Notes: a model not told the origin generated them from the letters alone. DNA of 64,000 nt from Pseudomonas sediminis (GCF_039555755.1 NZ_CP154631.1:372001-436000); one strand, 5' to 3'; shown: positions 46,445-56,280, counted from the first letter of the stretch. A program made the numbers and translations.

Positions 46445-48934
46445 ATGCAAAACGGCTCTCGAGTCAGTCTTCGGACATGGATATGGCGCGCATTCGTACA
46501 AACTGCATTGATTCCGCTGATCCTGGTCGAGGCTGTCCTGATCAGCGTCTACCTGTTCACCAATGTGTCCATCCGTGACGCGCAGATATCACACCTGCGT
46601 GAGACCGCCCTCAATGACCTGCAGGCCGCAGCGAGCCAGGAGGCGCATCTGATCGAGAGCGAACTCGGTCATATCGCTCGCCTTACCAGCACCTACGCAG
46701 CCCTTACCCAGCAGACCCTCAACGACCGTCAGCCCATCGCCCCGGCAACCCTGGCGACGACAGCCAGCGGCGTGCGCTACAGCCCGAGCGATGAAGGTGG
46801 CGCGGCGTCCTTCTACTCCAATGCCACGCCACTGGACAAACAGGATCTGTACAAGGTGGCGCGCCTGACCCGTCTCGATCCGCTGATGCGCGAAACCGTG
46901 CGGCAAAACCCACTGGTAGCCAGCATCTATTTCAACAGCTGGGACAGCTACAACCACATCTTTCCCTGGTTCGACACACCTTCGCAGTATCCCCACGACA
47001 TGGTGATACCGGACTACAACTTCTATTACCTGGTAGACGCCAAGCACAACCCCGAACGCAAGGTCGCCTGGACCGACGTCTACCTCGACCCGGCTGGCCA
47101 GGGCTGGATGATGTCGGCCATCGCCCCGGTGTATCGCGACGATTTTCTCGAAGGTGTGGTCGGTCTCGACGTGACCGTCGGCCAGATACTGGGCGAAATC
47201 GCCGAGCTCAACGTGCCCTGGCAGGGCTACGCGATGCTGGTCAGCCATGACCACAACATCATGGCGCTGCCACCGGCAGGAGAAGACGACTTCGGCCTGG
47301 ATGAACTGACCACTCACTCCTACGACGAAGCGATCAGTTCGGAGCTGTTCAAGCCCGAGGATTTCAATCTCCGCAAACGCACCGACACCGTCGATCTCGC
47401 CAAAGCCATCGCGCAGCGTGACAGTGGCGTGTTGTCCATGCCTCTGAATGGCCGTCCGTACCTGATCGCCTGGGCCACGATTCCGGCTACCGACTGGCAT
47501 CTGCTCACCGTGGTCGATGAGTCCGAGGTATTCAGCCAGACCAACGAACTGGCCAGCCACTACCGCAACATCGGCTACCTGCTGATCGCCGGCCTGGTGT
47601 TGTTCTACCTGGTGTTCTTCGCCTTCATGTGGGGCCGTGCCCGTGAACTGACCGAGCGCCTGCGCAAACCCATCGGCGGCATCGTTGCCATGCTTCGCGA
47701 AATCGGCCAGGGCAACTGGAAGCCCAAGCGCCCGGCGACCACCATCGCCGAACTCGAGGCGATCATCGATGATGTCGAATCCATGGGGCAGCGCCTGGAG
47801 CGCAGCGCCACCCAGCTTCAGCGCGCCAGCCACGAAGCCCAGGAAGCCAGTCGTGTCAAGAGCCAGTTCATCTCCAGCATGAGCCATGAGCTGCGCACCC
47901 CGCTCAACGCCATCCAGGGCTTCGCGCAATTGATGCGCATGCAACAGGCTCAACCGGACAAGCAGGACACCGACTACCTGGAAGAAATCCTGCTCGCCAG
48001 CCGCCACCTCAACCAGTTGGTGGGCGATATCCTCGACTGGTCGAGCCTGCAGAGCGACCAGCCACGCCTGGACATGACCAAGGTCGACGCCGTCGCCCTG
48101 ATGAACGAGTGCGCCGACCTGGTCGCACCGGAAGTCGAAGCCCATGGCCTGGAACTCAAGCTGACGCTGCCGGAAACAGCCGTGCCGGTACTGGCGGACC
48201 AGCGGCGCTTGCGCCAGGTGCTGCTCAACCTGCTGTCCAACGCCATCAAGTACACCCCGTCCGGCAGTATCAGCCTGAGCTGCACCGAACATGATGACCG
48301 TGTACGGCTGATGGTCAGCGACACCGGCATGGGTATCGCCAGTGAGTTGCAACCGCTGCTGTTCGAACCCTTTCAGCGCCTGGGCCAGGAGAACGGCGCC
48401 ATCCAGGGCACCGGAATTGGCCTATCGTTGTGCAAGGAATATGCAGCGCTGATGAATGGCGAGATGGGCCTGCACAGCGAGCCGAACAAGGGCAGCCAGT
48501 TCTGGATCGACCTGCCGCGCCACGTCACCCCGGTACAAGCTGAAGCAGTTGAATCGACGTCGCACCAGGCATGTGTCTATCACGGCGACCTGGACCGCAC
48601 GAACCGTGAAATCGTCAGCCAGGCGCTGGCCGATATCGATCTGCAACAGTTCGAGGATGGCCAGCAACTGCTGGCGGCGCTGCACAACAGGTGCCCTGAC
48701 GTGCTGCTGCTCAGCGTCGAACTGAATGGCCTGGACGGCCGCGACCTGCTCCGCGCCCTGCACCAGAGCGCCGAGCTGGCGGACCTGCCGGTGATTCTGC
48801 TGAGCCGTGAAGATCAGCTGCAGGAACTGGTCGGCCTGGGTGCCAGCGCCTTGCTCGGCGTGCCCATCGATCCTGATGAACTACACCAACTGGTCTGCGA
48901 CCTGACCGGTAAGGAGGCTAACGATGCTGTCTAA
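46445..48934 (+). CDS. Cache-domain hybrid histidine kinase with degenerate receiver
   Basis: 829 residues. Membrane helices about 14-38 and 377-397 enclose a periplasmic double Cache (dCache) sensor; HAMP-like linker; HisKA with SSMSHELRTPLNA (His about 482); ATPase motifs NLLSNAIKY, DTGMGI and GTGIGL. The C-terminal receiver-like domain (about 705-829) has Ser in place of the phosphoacceptor Asp (VLLLSVELNG) and lacks the conserved Lys (LLGVPID instead of a KP motif), so it cannot accept phosphate. The intact receiver is in the next gene, which overlaps by 11 nt. The sensor is nearly identical to that of the kinase at 61256. Confidence 0.92.
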   Translation: MQNGSRVSLRTWIWRAFVQTALIPLILVEAVLISVYLFTNVSIRDAQISHLRETALNDLQAAASQEAHLIESELGHIARLTSTYAALTQQTLNDRQPIAPATLATTASGVRYSPSDEGGAASFYSNATPLDKQDLYKVARLTRLDPLMRETVRQNPLVASIYFNSWDSYNHIFPWFDTPSQYPHDMVIPDYNFYYLVDAKHNPERKVAWTDVYLDPAGQGWMMSAIAPVYRDDFLEGVVGLDVTVGQILGEIAELNVPWQGYAMLVSHDHNIMALPPAGEDDFGLDELTTHSYDEAISSELFKPEDFNLRKRTDTVDLAKAIAQRDSGVLSMPLNGRPYLIAWATIPATDWHLLTVVDESEVFSQTNELASHYRNIGYLLIAGLVLFYLVFFAFMWGRARELTERLRKPIGGIVAMLREIGQGNWKPKRPATTIAELEAIIDDVESMGQRLERSATQLQRASHEAQEASRVKSQFISSMSHELRTPLNAIQGFAQLMRMQQAQPDKQDTDYLEEILLASRHLNQLVGDILDWSSLQSDQPRLDMTKVDAVALMNECADLVAPEVEAHGLELKLTLPETAVPVLADQRRLRQVLLNLLSNAIKYTPSGSISLSCTEHDDRVRLMVSDTGMGIASELQPLLFEPFQRLGQENGAIQGTGIGLSLCKEYAALMNGEMGLHSEPNKGSQFWIDLPRHVTPVQAEAVESTSHQACVYHGDLDRTNREIVSQALADIDLQQFEDGQQLLAALHNRCPDVLLLSVELNGLDGRDLLRALHQSAELADLPVILLSREDQLQELVGLGASALLGVPIDPDELHQLVCDLTGKEANDAV

Positions 48935-49994
48935 GGACTTTCGCCAATCACGCGTGGTCATCGTCGATGATGTGATCGCCAACAGTCGCCTGCTGGAGTC
49001 CAGCCTCCGGGCCTTTGGCCTGCGCGACACCATCAGTTTCTCCGATTCGGCCGCCGCGCTGGACTGGTTGCAGCACAACCCCTGGAGCCTGCTGCTGCTC
49101 GATCTGGACATGCCGGCGCCGAACGGCTTCGACATTCTCCGCGCGCTGGCCGACCGTGATCGCAGCAGCAACCCGATCATCATCATTACCGCGCTGAACG
49201 ACGCGGCCAGCCGCCGCACCGGCCTGGAACTGGGCGCCAACGATTATCTGAGCAAACCCGTCGACCTGCCCGAGGTGATCCTGCGAGTGCGCAGCAACCT
49301 GCAACTGAGCCAGGCCAGCCTGGCCCTGTACGAAGCCAACACGACCCTGGAACAACGCGTGCGCGAGCGCACTGCACAATTGAGCCAGAGCTATTCGGCG
49401 TTGGTACGCACGCTGTGCCGAGCATCGGCCTACAGAGACAGTGAGACTGGCAACCATATCGTGCGTATCGGTGAGTCAGCCGCGTTGATTGCCAAGGCCT
49501 ATGGCATGAGCGCCGACTGGGTCGAGCTGATTCGTCAGGCGGCGCCGATGCACGATGTCGGCAAGATCGGCATCGCCGACCATATCCTGCTCAAACCCGG
49601 CGCTCTGACCGATGATGAACGCCGGCAGATGCAGGAGCACCCCGCCATCGGCCACGCCATTCTGACCGACCAGCACGCCTCTGAGCTGACCACGCTGGCG
49701 GCAGAAATCGCCCTGACCCACCACGAGAAATGGGATGGCAGCGGCTACCCGAGTGGGCTGCGTGGCGAACAGATTCCTCTGTCCGGACGCATCGTCGCCA
49801 TCTGCGACGTCTACGACGCCTTGCGCATGCCACGCCCATACAAGGCGCCCTGGCCTATCGAAAAAGCCCAAGCGTTTATTCGTGAACAGTCCGGCAAGCA
49901 TTTCGACCCAGAGTTGGTCTCGCTGGTGGAGAGCCTCTATGAGCAGATCGAGACCCTCCAGCACGACCTCAGCGATTGCCCGCAAGGAGACTGA
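48924..49994 (+). CDS. response regulator with HD-GYP phosphodiesterase domain
   Basis: 356 residues from ATG 48924 behind AAGGAGG, overlapping the kinase gene by 11 nt. The receiver (1-125) has the acidic pair VIVDD, phosphoacceptor Asp in LLLLDLDMP and Lys in YLSKPVD. A short coiled coil joins the HD-GYP domain (155-350) with MHDVGKIGIADHILLKPG and HHEKWDGSGYPSGL, the motifs needed for cyclic-di-GMP hydrolysis. The coupled kinase is the obvious phosphodonor, giving a Cache-stimulus to c-di-GMP pathway. Confidence 0.92.
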   Translation: MLSKDFRQSRVVIVDDVIANSRLLESSLRAFGLRDTISFSDSAAALDWLQHNPWSLLLLDLDMPAPNGFDILRALADRDRSSNPIIIITALNDAASRRTGLELGANDYLSKPVDLPEVILRVRSNLQLSQASLALYEANTTLEQRVRERTAQLSQSYSALVRTLCRASAYRDSETGNHIVRIGESAALIAKAYGMSADWVELIRQAAPMHDVGKIGIADHILLKPGALTDDERRQMQEHPAIGHAILTDQHASELTTLAAEIALTHHEKWDGSGYPSGLRGEQIPLSGRIVAICDVYDALRMPRPYKAPWPIEKAQAFIREQSGKHFDPELVSLVESLYEQIETLQHDLSDCPQGD

Positions 49995-50063
49995 TCGACC
50001 TTGATTACTGCACCTGACGCCGAAGCTCTCTAGTTCTCTCTTCAATTTTCGAGTATTACCGCC

Positions 50064-51689
50064 ATGAACTTCAGATCCATCTCCATAGCCCCTCGTGCTG
50101 CAATAGGATTTGGCTTGATCACATTGCTGGTTTTCGCCCTCGGCGGCTTCTCGCTGCTGCAGATGAGCAGCATGCATGACCGCTCTAATGAGGTAGACGA
50201 CAACTGGGTCCCCAGCATCAATACCCTGGGCGACCTGTCTCAGGACGTCCTGCGCCTGCGCGCCGCCACCTTGCGCATGCTGCTCAGTGAGACGCCCCTG
50301 CAATTGCAGGAGAGCACCACGCTCGCGCAGAGCCTGCTCAGTGACCTGGAGCGCGTTCAGCAACGTTACGAGGGGCTGATCAGCTCCGCGGAAGAACAGG
50401 CGCATTACGATGACTTCAAGCGCTACGAGAACACCTACCTTGCGACCCGTACCCAGCTTGTCCAGCACCTGGCCAACAATGACCGGCCGGCCGCACTGGC
50501 CTTGCTCTACAACAGCCTGAACCCGCAAGCCGACGTGATGATCAAGGCGCTCAATGAGCTGATCATGCACAACCACGATGGTGCCTCGGCTGCGGCCAAG
50601 GCCTCCGATCAGGTCTACACCCAGGCCACCCGGGGCACGTTGCTGGTCATGGCCTTGTCGGCCATTGCCACGGTGATACTCGCCGCGCTGCTGACTCGCA
50701 GCATCGCCAAGCCATTGGCCGACGCGGTACAGGTGGCGGACTCGGTGGCCAGCGGCAATCTGACCCTGAATATCGACACCCAGGGCAATGACGAGCCGGC
50801 CAAGCTGTTGCAGGCGCTCAAGAGCATGCAGGGCAATCTGCGCGGCACCATCGAACAGATCGCCGACGCCTCCAATCAACTGGCATCGGCCGCTGAACAA
50901 CTGAGTGCCGTCACCGATGGCACCGCGCGCAACCTGCACCAGCAAAGCCTGGAGATCGACCAGGCCGCCACCGCCGTCACCGAAATGAGCAGCGCCGTGG
51001 ATGAGGTGGCGCGTAACGCCGCCAGTGCCTCCGAAAGCTCCAGCGAATCCGGGCGCATTGCCCGCCAGGGCAGCGAGCGCATCACTCAGACGCTGTCGTC
51101 GATCAACCAACTGGCCGCCGATGTCGATTCGACCTCAAGCAACTTCGGCCAACTGGCCGGCAAGATCCGTGGCATCAGCCAGGTACTCGACGTGATTCGC
51201 AGTATCGCCGAACAGACCAACCTGCTTGCCCTCAACGCCGCCATCGAGGCTGCACGTGCAGGCGAAGCGGGTCGCGGTTTTGCCGTGGTTGCCGATGAAG
51301 TGCGCGCCCTGGCGCACAAGACCGGGCAATCCACCCGCGAGATCGAGACCATGATCAGTACCGTGCAAGGTGACACCGAACAGGCGGTGCGCGCCATGGA
51401 ATCGAGCAATGGGCTAGCCAAGCAGACGCTGGACATCGCCGAGGGCGCGGGAGTCGCGCTGGATCAGATCATTCAGTCGATTGCCGAGATCGGCGACCGC
51501 AACCTGGTGATCGCCAGCGCCACCGAACAGCAGGCCCACGTCGCCCGTGAAGTGGATCGCAACCTGATCAACATTCGCGACCTGTCGCTGCAGAACTCGG
51601 CTGGTTCGGAACAGACCAGCACCGCCAGCCGCGCGCTGTCGAGCCTGGCCGCCAACATGCAGGGCATGGTCGCGCGCTTTCAGGTCTGA
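50064..51689 (+). CDS. methyl-accepting chemotaxis protein (4HB type)
   Basis: 541 residues. Helix 1 (about 10-33), a periplasmic four-helix-bundle ligand domain ([20 protein letters not shown] onward, to about 190), helix 2 (about 191-212), HAMP and the conserved signalling hairpin [20 protein letters not shown]. No C-terminal CheR-binding pentapeptide. It follows the HD-GYP regulator by 69 nt and may belong to the same sensory unit. It is not closely similar to the chemoreceptor at 43352 in its ligand domain. Confidence 0.9.
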   Translation: MNFRSISIAPRAAIGFGLITLLVFALGGFSLLQMSSMHDRSNEVDDNWVPSINTLGDLSQDVLRLRAATLRMLLSETPLQLQESTTLAQSLLSDLERVQQRYEGLISSAEEQAHYDDFKRYENTYLATRTQLVQHLANNDRPAALALLYNSLNPQADVMIKALNELIMHNHDGASAAAKASDQVYTQATRGTLLVMALSAIATVILAALLTRSIAKPLADAVQVADSVASGNLTLNIDTQGNDEPAKLLQALKSMQGNLRGTIEQIADASNQLASAAEQLSAVTDGTARNLHQQSLEIDQAATAVTEMSSAVDEVARNAASASESSSESGRIARQGSERITQTLSSINQLAADVDSTSSNFGQLAGKIRGISQVLDVIRSIAEQTNLLALNAAIEAARAGEAGRGFAVVADEVRALAHKTGQSTREIETMISTVQGDTEQAVRAMESSNGLAKQTLDIAEGAGVALDQIIQSIAEIGDRNLVIASATEQQAHVAREVDRNLINIRDLSLQNSAGSEQTSTASRALSSLAANMQGMVARFQV

Positions 51690-51697
51690 GCCTTCGC

Positions 51698-51731
51698 AGC
51701 GGGTGCCCGGAGGTTACTCCGGGCACCCGCT
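51698..51731. terminator. bidirectional terminator, 15-bp perfect stem
   Basis: Arms 51698-51712 and 51717-51731 with a GTTA loop, between convergent chemoreceptor and DUF2256 genes. The right arm ends on the first base of the DUF2256 stop codon. It lacks a clear T-run. Confidence 0.6.
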
Positions 51732-51859
51732 CAACGCGAACGCCGACAGCGCTCGGAGCAGTAGCGCACCTCGTCCCAGCAGCGCGCCCACTTCTTGCGC
51801 CAGCTGAACGGCAGGCCGCAGACCGCGCAGGTCTTCACCGGCAACTCGCTTTTCTTCAC
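51731..51859 (-). CDS. DUF2256 small zinc-ribbon-like protein
   Basis: 42 residues from GTG 51857-51859; its GTGA overlaps the photolyase stop, with GGGGAG upstream. Two Cys pairs (CAVC at 11-14 and [12 protein letters not shown]) suggest one bound zinc. The family DUF2256 is usually found next to cryptochrome/photolyase genes. Function is unknown. It is the last gene of a four-gene operon and is too short for normal ORF listing; the stop sits on the stem of the terminator. Confidence 0.85.
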   Translation of the reverse strand: MKKSELPVKTCAVCGLPFSWRKKWARCWDEVRYCSERCRRSR

Positions 51860-53391
51860 AGCATCTCCCCGGCATCGAGCTTGGCCAGCAGGCGCTCGCC
51901 CCAGTCCCACAGCGCCTGCTGCTTGGCCTCGGTCATGCGCGCCAGGTTGCGGTAGACCATGCCAATGCGCGGGTTGCGTTCCAGAGGCTCGCGGTGGCGC
52001 ATCAGAAAATGCCAGTACAGCGCGTTGAACGGGCAGGCCGATTCGCCGGTGCTCTCGCTCACCTTGTAGCTGCAGCCCTGGCAATGGTTGGACATGCGTT
52101 TGATGTACTGACCACTGGCGCAATAAGGCTTGGAGCCGAGGTAGCCACCGTCGGCATGCATCACCATGCCCAGGGTGTTGGGCAGCTCCACCCAGTCGAA
52201 GGCGTCCATGTAAACGGCCAGGTACCAGTCGCAGATGGCTTTGGGCGCGATGCCGGCGAGCAAGGCGAAGTTGCCGGTGACCATCAACCGCTGGATATGG
52301 TGCGCGTAGGCATGCTCCAGGGTCTGGCCGATGGCCTGACGCATGCAGTTCATCCGCGTCTTGCCGGTCCAGTAGAACTCGGGCAGCGGTCGTGAATTGC
52401 CAAAGCGATTGCCCTCGGCGTACTCCGGCATGCGCAGCCAGTAGATGCCGCGCACGTATTCGCGCCAGCCGATCAACTGGCGGATGAAACCTTCGGCGGC
52501 GTTCAGCGGCACGTCGCCGGCACGATAGGCGGCCTCGACCTCGGCGCAGATCCGCCGCAGATCGAGCAGGCCGATGTTCAGCGCAGCGCTAATGCGCGAG
52601 TGGAAGATAAATGGCTCACCATCGGCCATGGCGTCCTGGTAGTCACCGAAGTCTGCCAGGCCCTGGGCCAGAAAATACTGCCAGAGGCGTTCGGCCTGCT
52701 CGGCGGTGACCGGATAATCAAAACCCTCCAGGCTGCCGTAATGACTGGTGAAACGCCGCTCGACCAGCGCCAGCACATCACGGGTGATGGCATCCGGCTC
52801 GATACTCAGCGGCGCGGGTGGACGCACGCCTTTGGGCAATGCCTTGCGGTTGTCCGCATCGAAGTTCCAGGCACCGCCCTCTGGCGTGCCGTCCGGGTTG
52901 AGCAGCAGTCCGCTATCGCGGCGCATCTCGCGGTAGAAGAACTCCATACGCAACTGCTTGCGCCCCTTGGCCCAGGCAGCGAACGCATCGCGACTGCAGA
53001 GAAAGCGGCTGTCCTGATGCCAGTGGATCGGCACGCCACAATGACGCAGCGCCTGCTCCAGGCGCCAGTCGCCGCACTCGGTCAGATGCACCTCGGCAGG
53101 GTCGAGCCGTTGCGTCCAGCGCAGCAGCTCGCCCGGCAACGAGCCCGTGTTGTCCGGATCGTCCAGGGCCACGTAATGCACCTGCTGGCCCTGCTCACGC
53201 AAGGCTTCGGCGAAATGGCGCATGGCGCTGAAGATCAGGGCGATCTTCTTCGGGTGATGCGGCACATGACTGGCCTCCTCCATCACTTCGGCCAGCAGCA
53301 CGTGGTCGTGCTCGCGGTCGATGTCCTTCAATGCACCGAGGCCATGGGTAAGCTGGTCACCCAGGATCAGAATCAGACGGCGCGCACTCAC
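51856..53391 (-). CDS. Fe-S cryptochrome/photolyase (PhrB/FeS-BCP type)
   Basis: 511 residues from GTG 53389-53391, overlapping the upstream gene stop by 4 nt. The N-terminal DUF3417-like alpha/beta domain begins [12 protein letters not shown]. The C-terminal FAD-binding helical domain includes the four Cys expected for the 4Fe-4S cluster of prokaryotic (6-4) photolyases: [17 protein letters not shown] and [10 protein letters not shown]. Such enzymes repair (6-4) photoproducts with light; a photoreceptor role exists in some relatives. A 159-nt in-frame extension upstream lies inside the preceding gene and was rejected. Confidence 0.93.
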   Translation of the reverse strand: MSARRLILILGDQLTHGLGALKDIDREHDHVLLAEVMEEASHVPHHPKKIALIFSAMRHFAEALREQGQQVHYVALDDPDNTGSLPGELLRWTQRLDPAEVHLTECGDWRLEQALRHCGVPIHWHQDSRFLCSRDAFAAWAKGRKQLRMEFFYREMRRDSGLLLNPDGTPEGGAWNFDADNRKALPKGVRPPAPLSIEPDAITRDVLALVERRFTSHYGSLEGFDYPVTAEQAERLWQYFLAQGLADFGDYQDAMADGEPFIFHSRISAALNIGLLDLRRICAEVEAAYRAGDVPLNAAEGFIRQLIGWREYVRGIYWLRMPEYAEGNRFGNSRPLPEFYWTGKTRMNCMRQAIGQTLEHAYAHHIQRLMVTGNFALLAGIAPKAICDWYLAVYMDAFDWVELPNTLGMVMHADGGYLGSKPYCASGQYIKRMSNHCQGCSYKVSESTGESACPFNALYWHFLMRHREPLERNPRIGMVYRNLARMTEAKQQALWDWGERLLAKLDAGEML

Positions 53392-54788
53392 AGCGGCACG
53401 ATCTCCATATTCGGGTGGCGGCGCAGATGGCCGAGCAGGATGTGATAGGTATCGAGATTGAAACCGCCACGACGCGCGGCCAGCAGCGGCTGGGCATGGT
53501 CGAGCTGGTCGACCGTACCGAGATGACGCCATTGATCGAGCACGTGCCACTGAGTGAGGCCGTGCTGCTCGTCGCGCTCGACCAGCGCGACCGGCCCGCT
53601 CCAGGGCCAGGCCTGGGTCTGCAGGCGCTCGGCACCGGCAAGCAGCCGCCTGTCATGGGCCGAGCGCGATTCCTCACCACAGCAGGCACCAGCACAGCGC
53701 CCCAGTTGATAGGCGAAGCAGGCTCCCTCGCCCTCCTCCAGCCCCAGCACACGCAGACACAGACGCCGCTCGCGCGCCTGCTCCAGTAGCCACTGACGCG
53801 CCTGATGACGCGAGCGGAACAGCCCAACATGCCTGAGCCCGGGCCTCAGTGCATGGTGCTGCAGCAGTTCGATGTGCAGCTCACCAGGCTCGCCCGCCAG
53901 CGCCCAGGTCAGCAGCTCGCGCTGCTTGCGCAGACGACGGTTGTACAAGGGTTGCAGGCGCTTGATCTCGGCAGACTCGAGCAGCAGCGCGCCCAGTTCA
54001 CCGGCAGTGACTGCCAGCTGCACGTCGCGAATCTGCTGCACCATCTGCAGGCTGCGACGGTCGCGGTGATCGTTCTGAAAATGCGACATCACCCGGCGGC
54101 GCAAATTACGGCTCTTGCCCACATACAGTTGCGCACCGCCATCACCCAGGAAGTAATAAACCCCCGGACGCTCCGGCAACTGGGCGAAACGCTCTGCGGC
54201 CAGCAACGGGGGCCGCGCCGCACTGCGCAGTTGCTGCCCGAGAGTCGTAGGTGCGACCTGCTGCAGCAGGTGCTGAGCCAGCGTCAACACGGCCTCGGCA
54301 TCCGGCACGGCGCGATCGCGGAAGAAACGCGTAATGCCAAAATGTGCACAAAGCGCATCGAAGCCGGCGCTCGCCAACTGCGGCAACGTCGCTCTGGCCA
54401 AGCGCAGGGTGCACAACTGCGGCGGACGCAGCGTCTTCCAGTCAGGCAGCACTCGGCGCAAGAACGCCAGGCTGAAGCGCAGGTTATGGCCCATCAGCAC
54501 GCGGCCGCGAATGGCATCGGCTATCGCCCGCGCTTCGCTGTCGATGCGTGGCTGGCCACTTAATTCCAGAGGGTGTAATCCACTTAGACTGAGCAACTGC
54601 GGGGGCAACGCGACGCCTGGCTCGAACAACCAGTGCAAGCGCTCTGCGACACACCCCTCAGCATCGACCTGAATGATCGCCAGCTCCCAGATGGCATCGC
54701 GCGCTGGATGCACGCCCGTGGTCTTCACCTCCACAACTGCCAGGGCCCTGCCCTGCAGCGTGGCGGCTGCAGCGAACGTCGCCGTCAC
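53388..54788 (-). CDS. degenerate DnaQ-like exonuclease fused to GIY-YIG nuclease
   Basis: 466 residues in two domains. Residues 12-170 have the DnaQ/RNase T exonuclease layout, but the catalytic DEDDh set is mostly lost: E20-V-K22 replaces D-x-E, Ser106 replaces Asp in HNLRFS, Asp158 replaces the His; only Asp163 is kept. Residues 210-300 form a GIY-YIG (UvrC N-terminal/Cho-like) nuclease with GVYYF, LYVGKS, the Arg of LRRRV, Glu in LLLESAEIK and Asn in PLYN, so incision chemistry looks intact. A C-terminal part with four Cys (CFAYQLGRCAGACCGE) follows. It resembles the DnaQ-UvrC fusion family. Overlaps both neighbours by 4 nt. Confidence 0.88.
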   Translation of the reverse strand: MTATFAAAATLQGRALAVVEVKTTGVHPARDAIWELAIIQVDAEGCVAERLHWLFEPGVALPPQLLSLSGLHPLELSGQPRIDSEARAIADAIRGRVLMGHNLRFSLAFLRRVLPDWKTLRPPQLCTLRLARATLPQLASAGFDALCAHFGITRFFRDRAVPDAEAVLTLAQHLLQQVAPTTLGQQLRSAARPPLLAAERFAQLPERPGVYYFLGDGGAQLYVGKSRNLRRRVMSHFQNDHRDRRSLQMVQQIRDVQLAVTAGELGALLLESAEIKRLQPLYNRRLRKQRELLTWALAGEPGELHIELLQHHALRPGLRHVGLFRSRHQARQWLLEQARERRLCLRVLGLEEGEGACFAYQLGRCAGACCGEESRSAHDRRLLAGAERLQTQAWPWSGPVALVERDEQHGLTQWHVLDQWRHLGTVDQLDHAQPLLAARRGGFNLDTYHILLGHLRRHPNMEIVPL

Positions 54789-55087
54789 CAGCCAGAACGG
54801 AAGGCGATGGGTACGCGCAGGCTATTGTCAGCCGATGGCATGCCGCACATCTCATCATGTACCGAGCTGTGCACCAGGAAGAACGGCAGCGCCGGCATTT
54901 CCTGCAGCACGTCACGCGCATGTTCTACCGAACGCAGGTTAAGCGTACTGCCCTGGTCGGTAAGAATCGGGTGGGCACGTCCTTCCATCCGCGCTTCGAG
55001 CAGATAAATGCCACCTTCTAGGGAGATCAGATTGAGTTCGTCGACGCGCCCGGCTTGGGCGTGGGTGGACAGATCATTCAGGTTCAT
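54785..55087 (-). CDS. DUF6482-like small protein, first gene of photolyase operon
   Basis: 100 residues from ATG 55085-55087 behind GGAGG. No signal peptide. Visible features are LNLISLEGGIYLLEARMEG and LPFFLVHSSVHDEMCG; the sequence looks like the DUF6482 family of Pseudomonas, name given with caution. The stop overlaps the start of the exonuclease/GIY-YIG gene (ATGA). Promoter sits directly upstream with TATACAA repeats. Function is unknown; the operon suggests a light or UV-related role. Confidence 0.75.
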   Translation of the reverse strand: MNLNDLSTHAQAGRVDELNLISLEGGIYLLEARMEGRAHPILTDQGSTLNLRSVEHARDVLQEMPALPFFLVHSSVHDEMCGMPSADNSLRVPIAFRSGW

Positions 55088-55107
55088 CAGGCTTGCCTCC
55101 GGCCTTA

Positions 55108-55144
55108 ACTATACAAGAACTTATACAAAAACAATTCTTGTATA
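55108..55144 (-). promoter_or_regulatory. promoter with three TATACAA/TTGTATA elements
   Basis: On the minus strand: TATACAA (55144-55138), nine bases, TTGTATA (55128-55122), five bases, TTGTATA (55116-55110). The last overlaps a -10 TATAGT (55113-55108). The first two form a dyad and the last two a direct repeat. The arrangement recalls sites of light-responsive MerR regulators (LitR/CarH) but has not been compared with a database. Confidence 0.6.
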
Positions 55145-55169
55145 ACAAAGAAAAAGCTCAAGCCCAGAA

Positions 55170-55200
55170 AGCAAAACGCCCGTCACGTTCGGACGGGCGG
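55170..55200 (-). terminator. terminator of the UPF0114 gene
   Basis: Arms CGCCCGTC (55177-55184) and GACGGGCG (55192-55199), followed on the minus strand by TTTTGCTTT. It lies just upstream of the photolyase-operon promoter. Confidence 0.85.
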
Positions 55201-55228
55201 TTGTTAAGCGGCTTCCGATCAGTCCAAG

Positions 55229-55720
55229 TCAGTCGTGCTTGGTGACCTTGTCCAGATAGCCCATGGCGAAGGCCGAGCCAACGAAGGTCAGGTGAATGAT
55301 CACGTACCATTTCAGGTACTCCAGATCGTAGTTTTTCGCATCCATGAACACCTTGAGCAGGTGGATGGAGGAAATCGCCACGATGGACGCCGCCACTTTC
55401 ATCTTCAGCGAGCTGGAGTCCATCTTGCCAAGCCAGCTGAGCTTCTCGGTGCCTTCGTGAATATCCAGGCGTGAAACGAAGTTCTCGTAGCCGGACAGCA
55501 TCACCATCACCAGGAGCCCACCGACCAGCGCCATGTCGATCAGCGACAGGAGTTTGAGGATCACGTCGGCTTCGGCCAGGGAAAAGATCTGCGGCAGGAT
55601 GTGATAAAGCTCTTGGAAGAACTTGACCGACAAGGCGAGCACGGCGAGAGAAAGACCGAAGTAGATCGGCGCCAGCAACCAGCGCGATGCGTACATGGCA
55701 TTTTCGATGAAGCGTTCCAT
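55229..55720 (-). CDS. UPF0114/YqhA-family membrane protein
   Basis: 163 residues with four hydrophobic helices; TIGR00645/UPF0114 marks are [40 protein letters not shown] (in two runs) and [19 protein letters not shown]. Inner membrane, function unknown. It has its own terminator, so it is separate from the photolyase operon downstream. Same gene neighbourhood as I recall in P. aeruginosa. Confidence 0.88.
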   Translation of the reverse strand: MERFIENAMYASRWLLAPIYFGLSLAVLALSVKFFQELYHILPQIFSLAEADVILKLLSLIDMALVGGLLVMVMLSGYENFVSRLDIHEGTEKLSWLGKMDSSSLKMKVAASIVAISSIHLLKVFMDAKNYDLEYLKWYVIIHLTFVGSAFAMGYLDKVTKHD

Positions 55721-55797
55721 GGAGGACTCACTGAAGGAGGGGAAAAATCGCGGCGAGTATACCCATCGGATTGCGCCAAAAGAAGGTGCACAAGCAC

Positions 55798-55807
55798 TGT
55801 GGATAAC
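55798..55807 (-). promoter_or_regulatory. DnaA-box-like 9-mer
   Basis: TGTGGATAA on the plus strand is the complement of the DnaA box TTATCCACA. It lies between the UPF0114 gene and the 117-residue gene, about 480 bases from a second pair. Confidence 0.4.
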
Positions 55808-55860
55808 CCCAGCACGGCGGCAACGCCCGGATTACCCGAACGCGCCATGATTCGGGCGCT

Positions 55861-56214
55861 TCAGCTCTGTCCGTCGGTTTCAGGATGGTGCTGGAAGGGC
55901 CCGGCAGCGCTGTGCCGCTCACCATTGACCCGGCGTAACTCGGCCTGCAAGTGCAGACGCCAGATCGGCGCTTCAGAACATTCGACGTAGCCCTGCAGAG
56001 CCAGACTCTCGGCAATCGCCGCCAGGGCATCCTCGGCGACGGAAGGCCCATAGAACGGACCTTGCGCCTTGATCGCGGAAGGCTGCGCCCCCGACATACC
56101 GGCGGCGCAAAGCAGTGTCCAACGTCCGTTGTCTCCTGCCAGTGGCCTGATCACGCATTCGATGCGAGTGACCAGGCCCAGGCATTGACGGGTGAGGCAG
56201 AGGCTGCGCGACAT
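55861..56214 (-). CDS. hypothetical protein
   Basis: 117 residues, not recognised. It starts ATG 56212-56214 (MSRSLCLTRQCLGLV). No signal peptide is evident. The central part (GWTLLCAAGMSG-like, then FYGPSVAEDALAAIAESLALQGYVE) looks like a small alpha/beta domain. It lies between the Lon-like gene and the UPF0114 gene, matching a hypothetical gene in the same position in P. aeruginosa (from memory). Confidence 0.65.
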   Translation of the reverse strand: MSRSLCLTRQCLGLVTRIECVIRPLAGDNGRWTLLCAAGMSGAQPSAIKAQGPFYGPSVAEDALAAIAESLALQGYVECSEAPIWRLHLQAELRRVNGERHSAAGPFQHHPETDGQS

Positions 56215-56280
56215 GGCGGCGACCCTCGCAGAATCCAGGCTTCAGCCTACACCCCGAGCCGCCGCACTGTGAAGGCCAAA

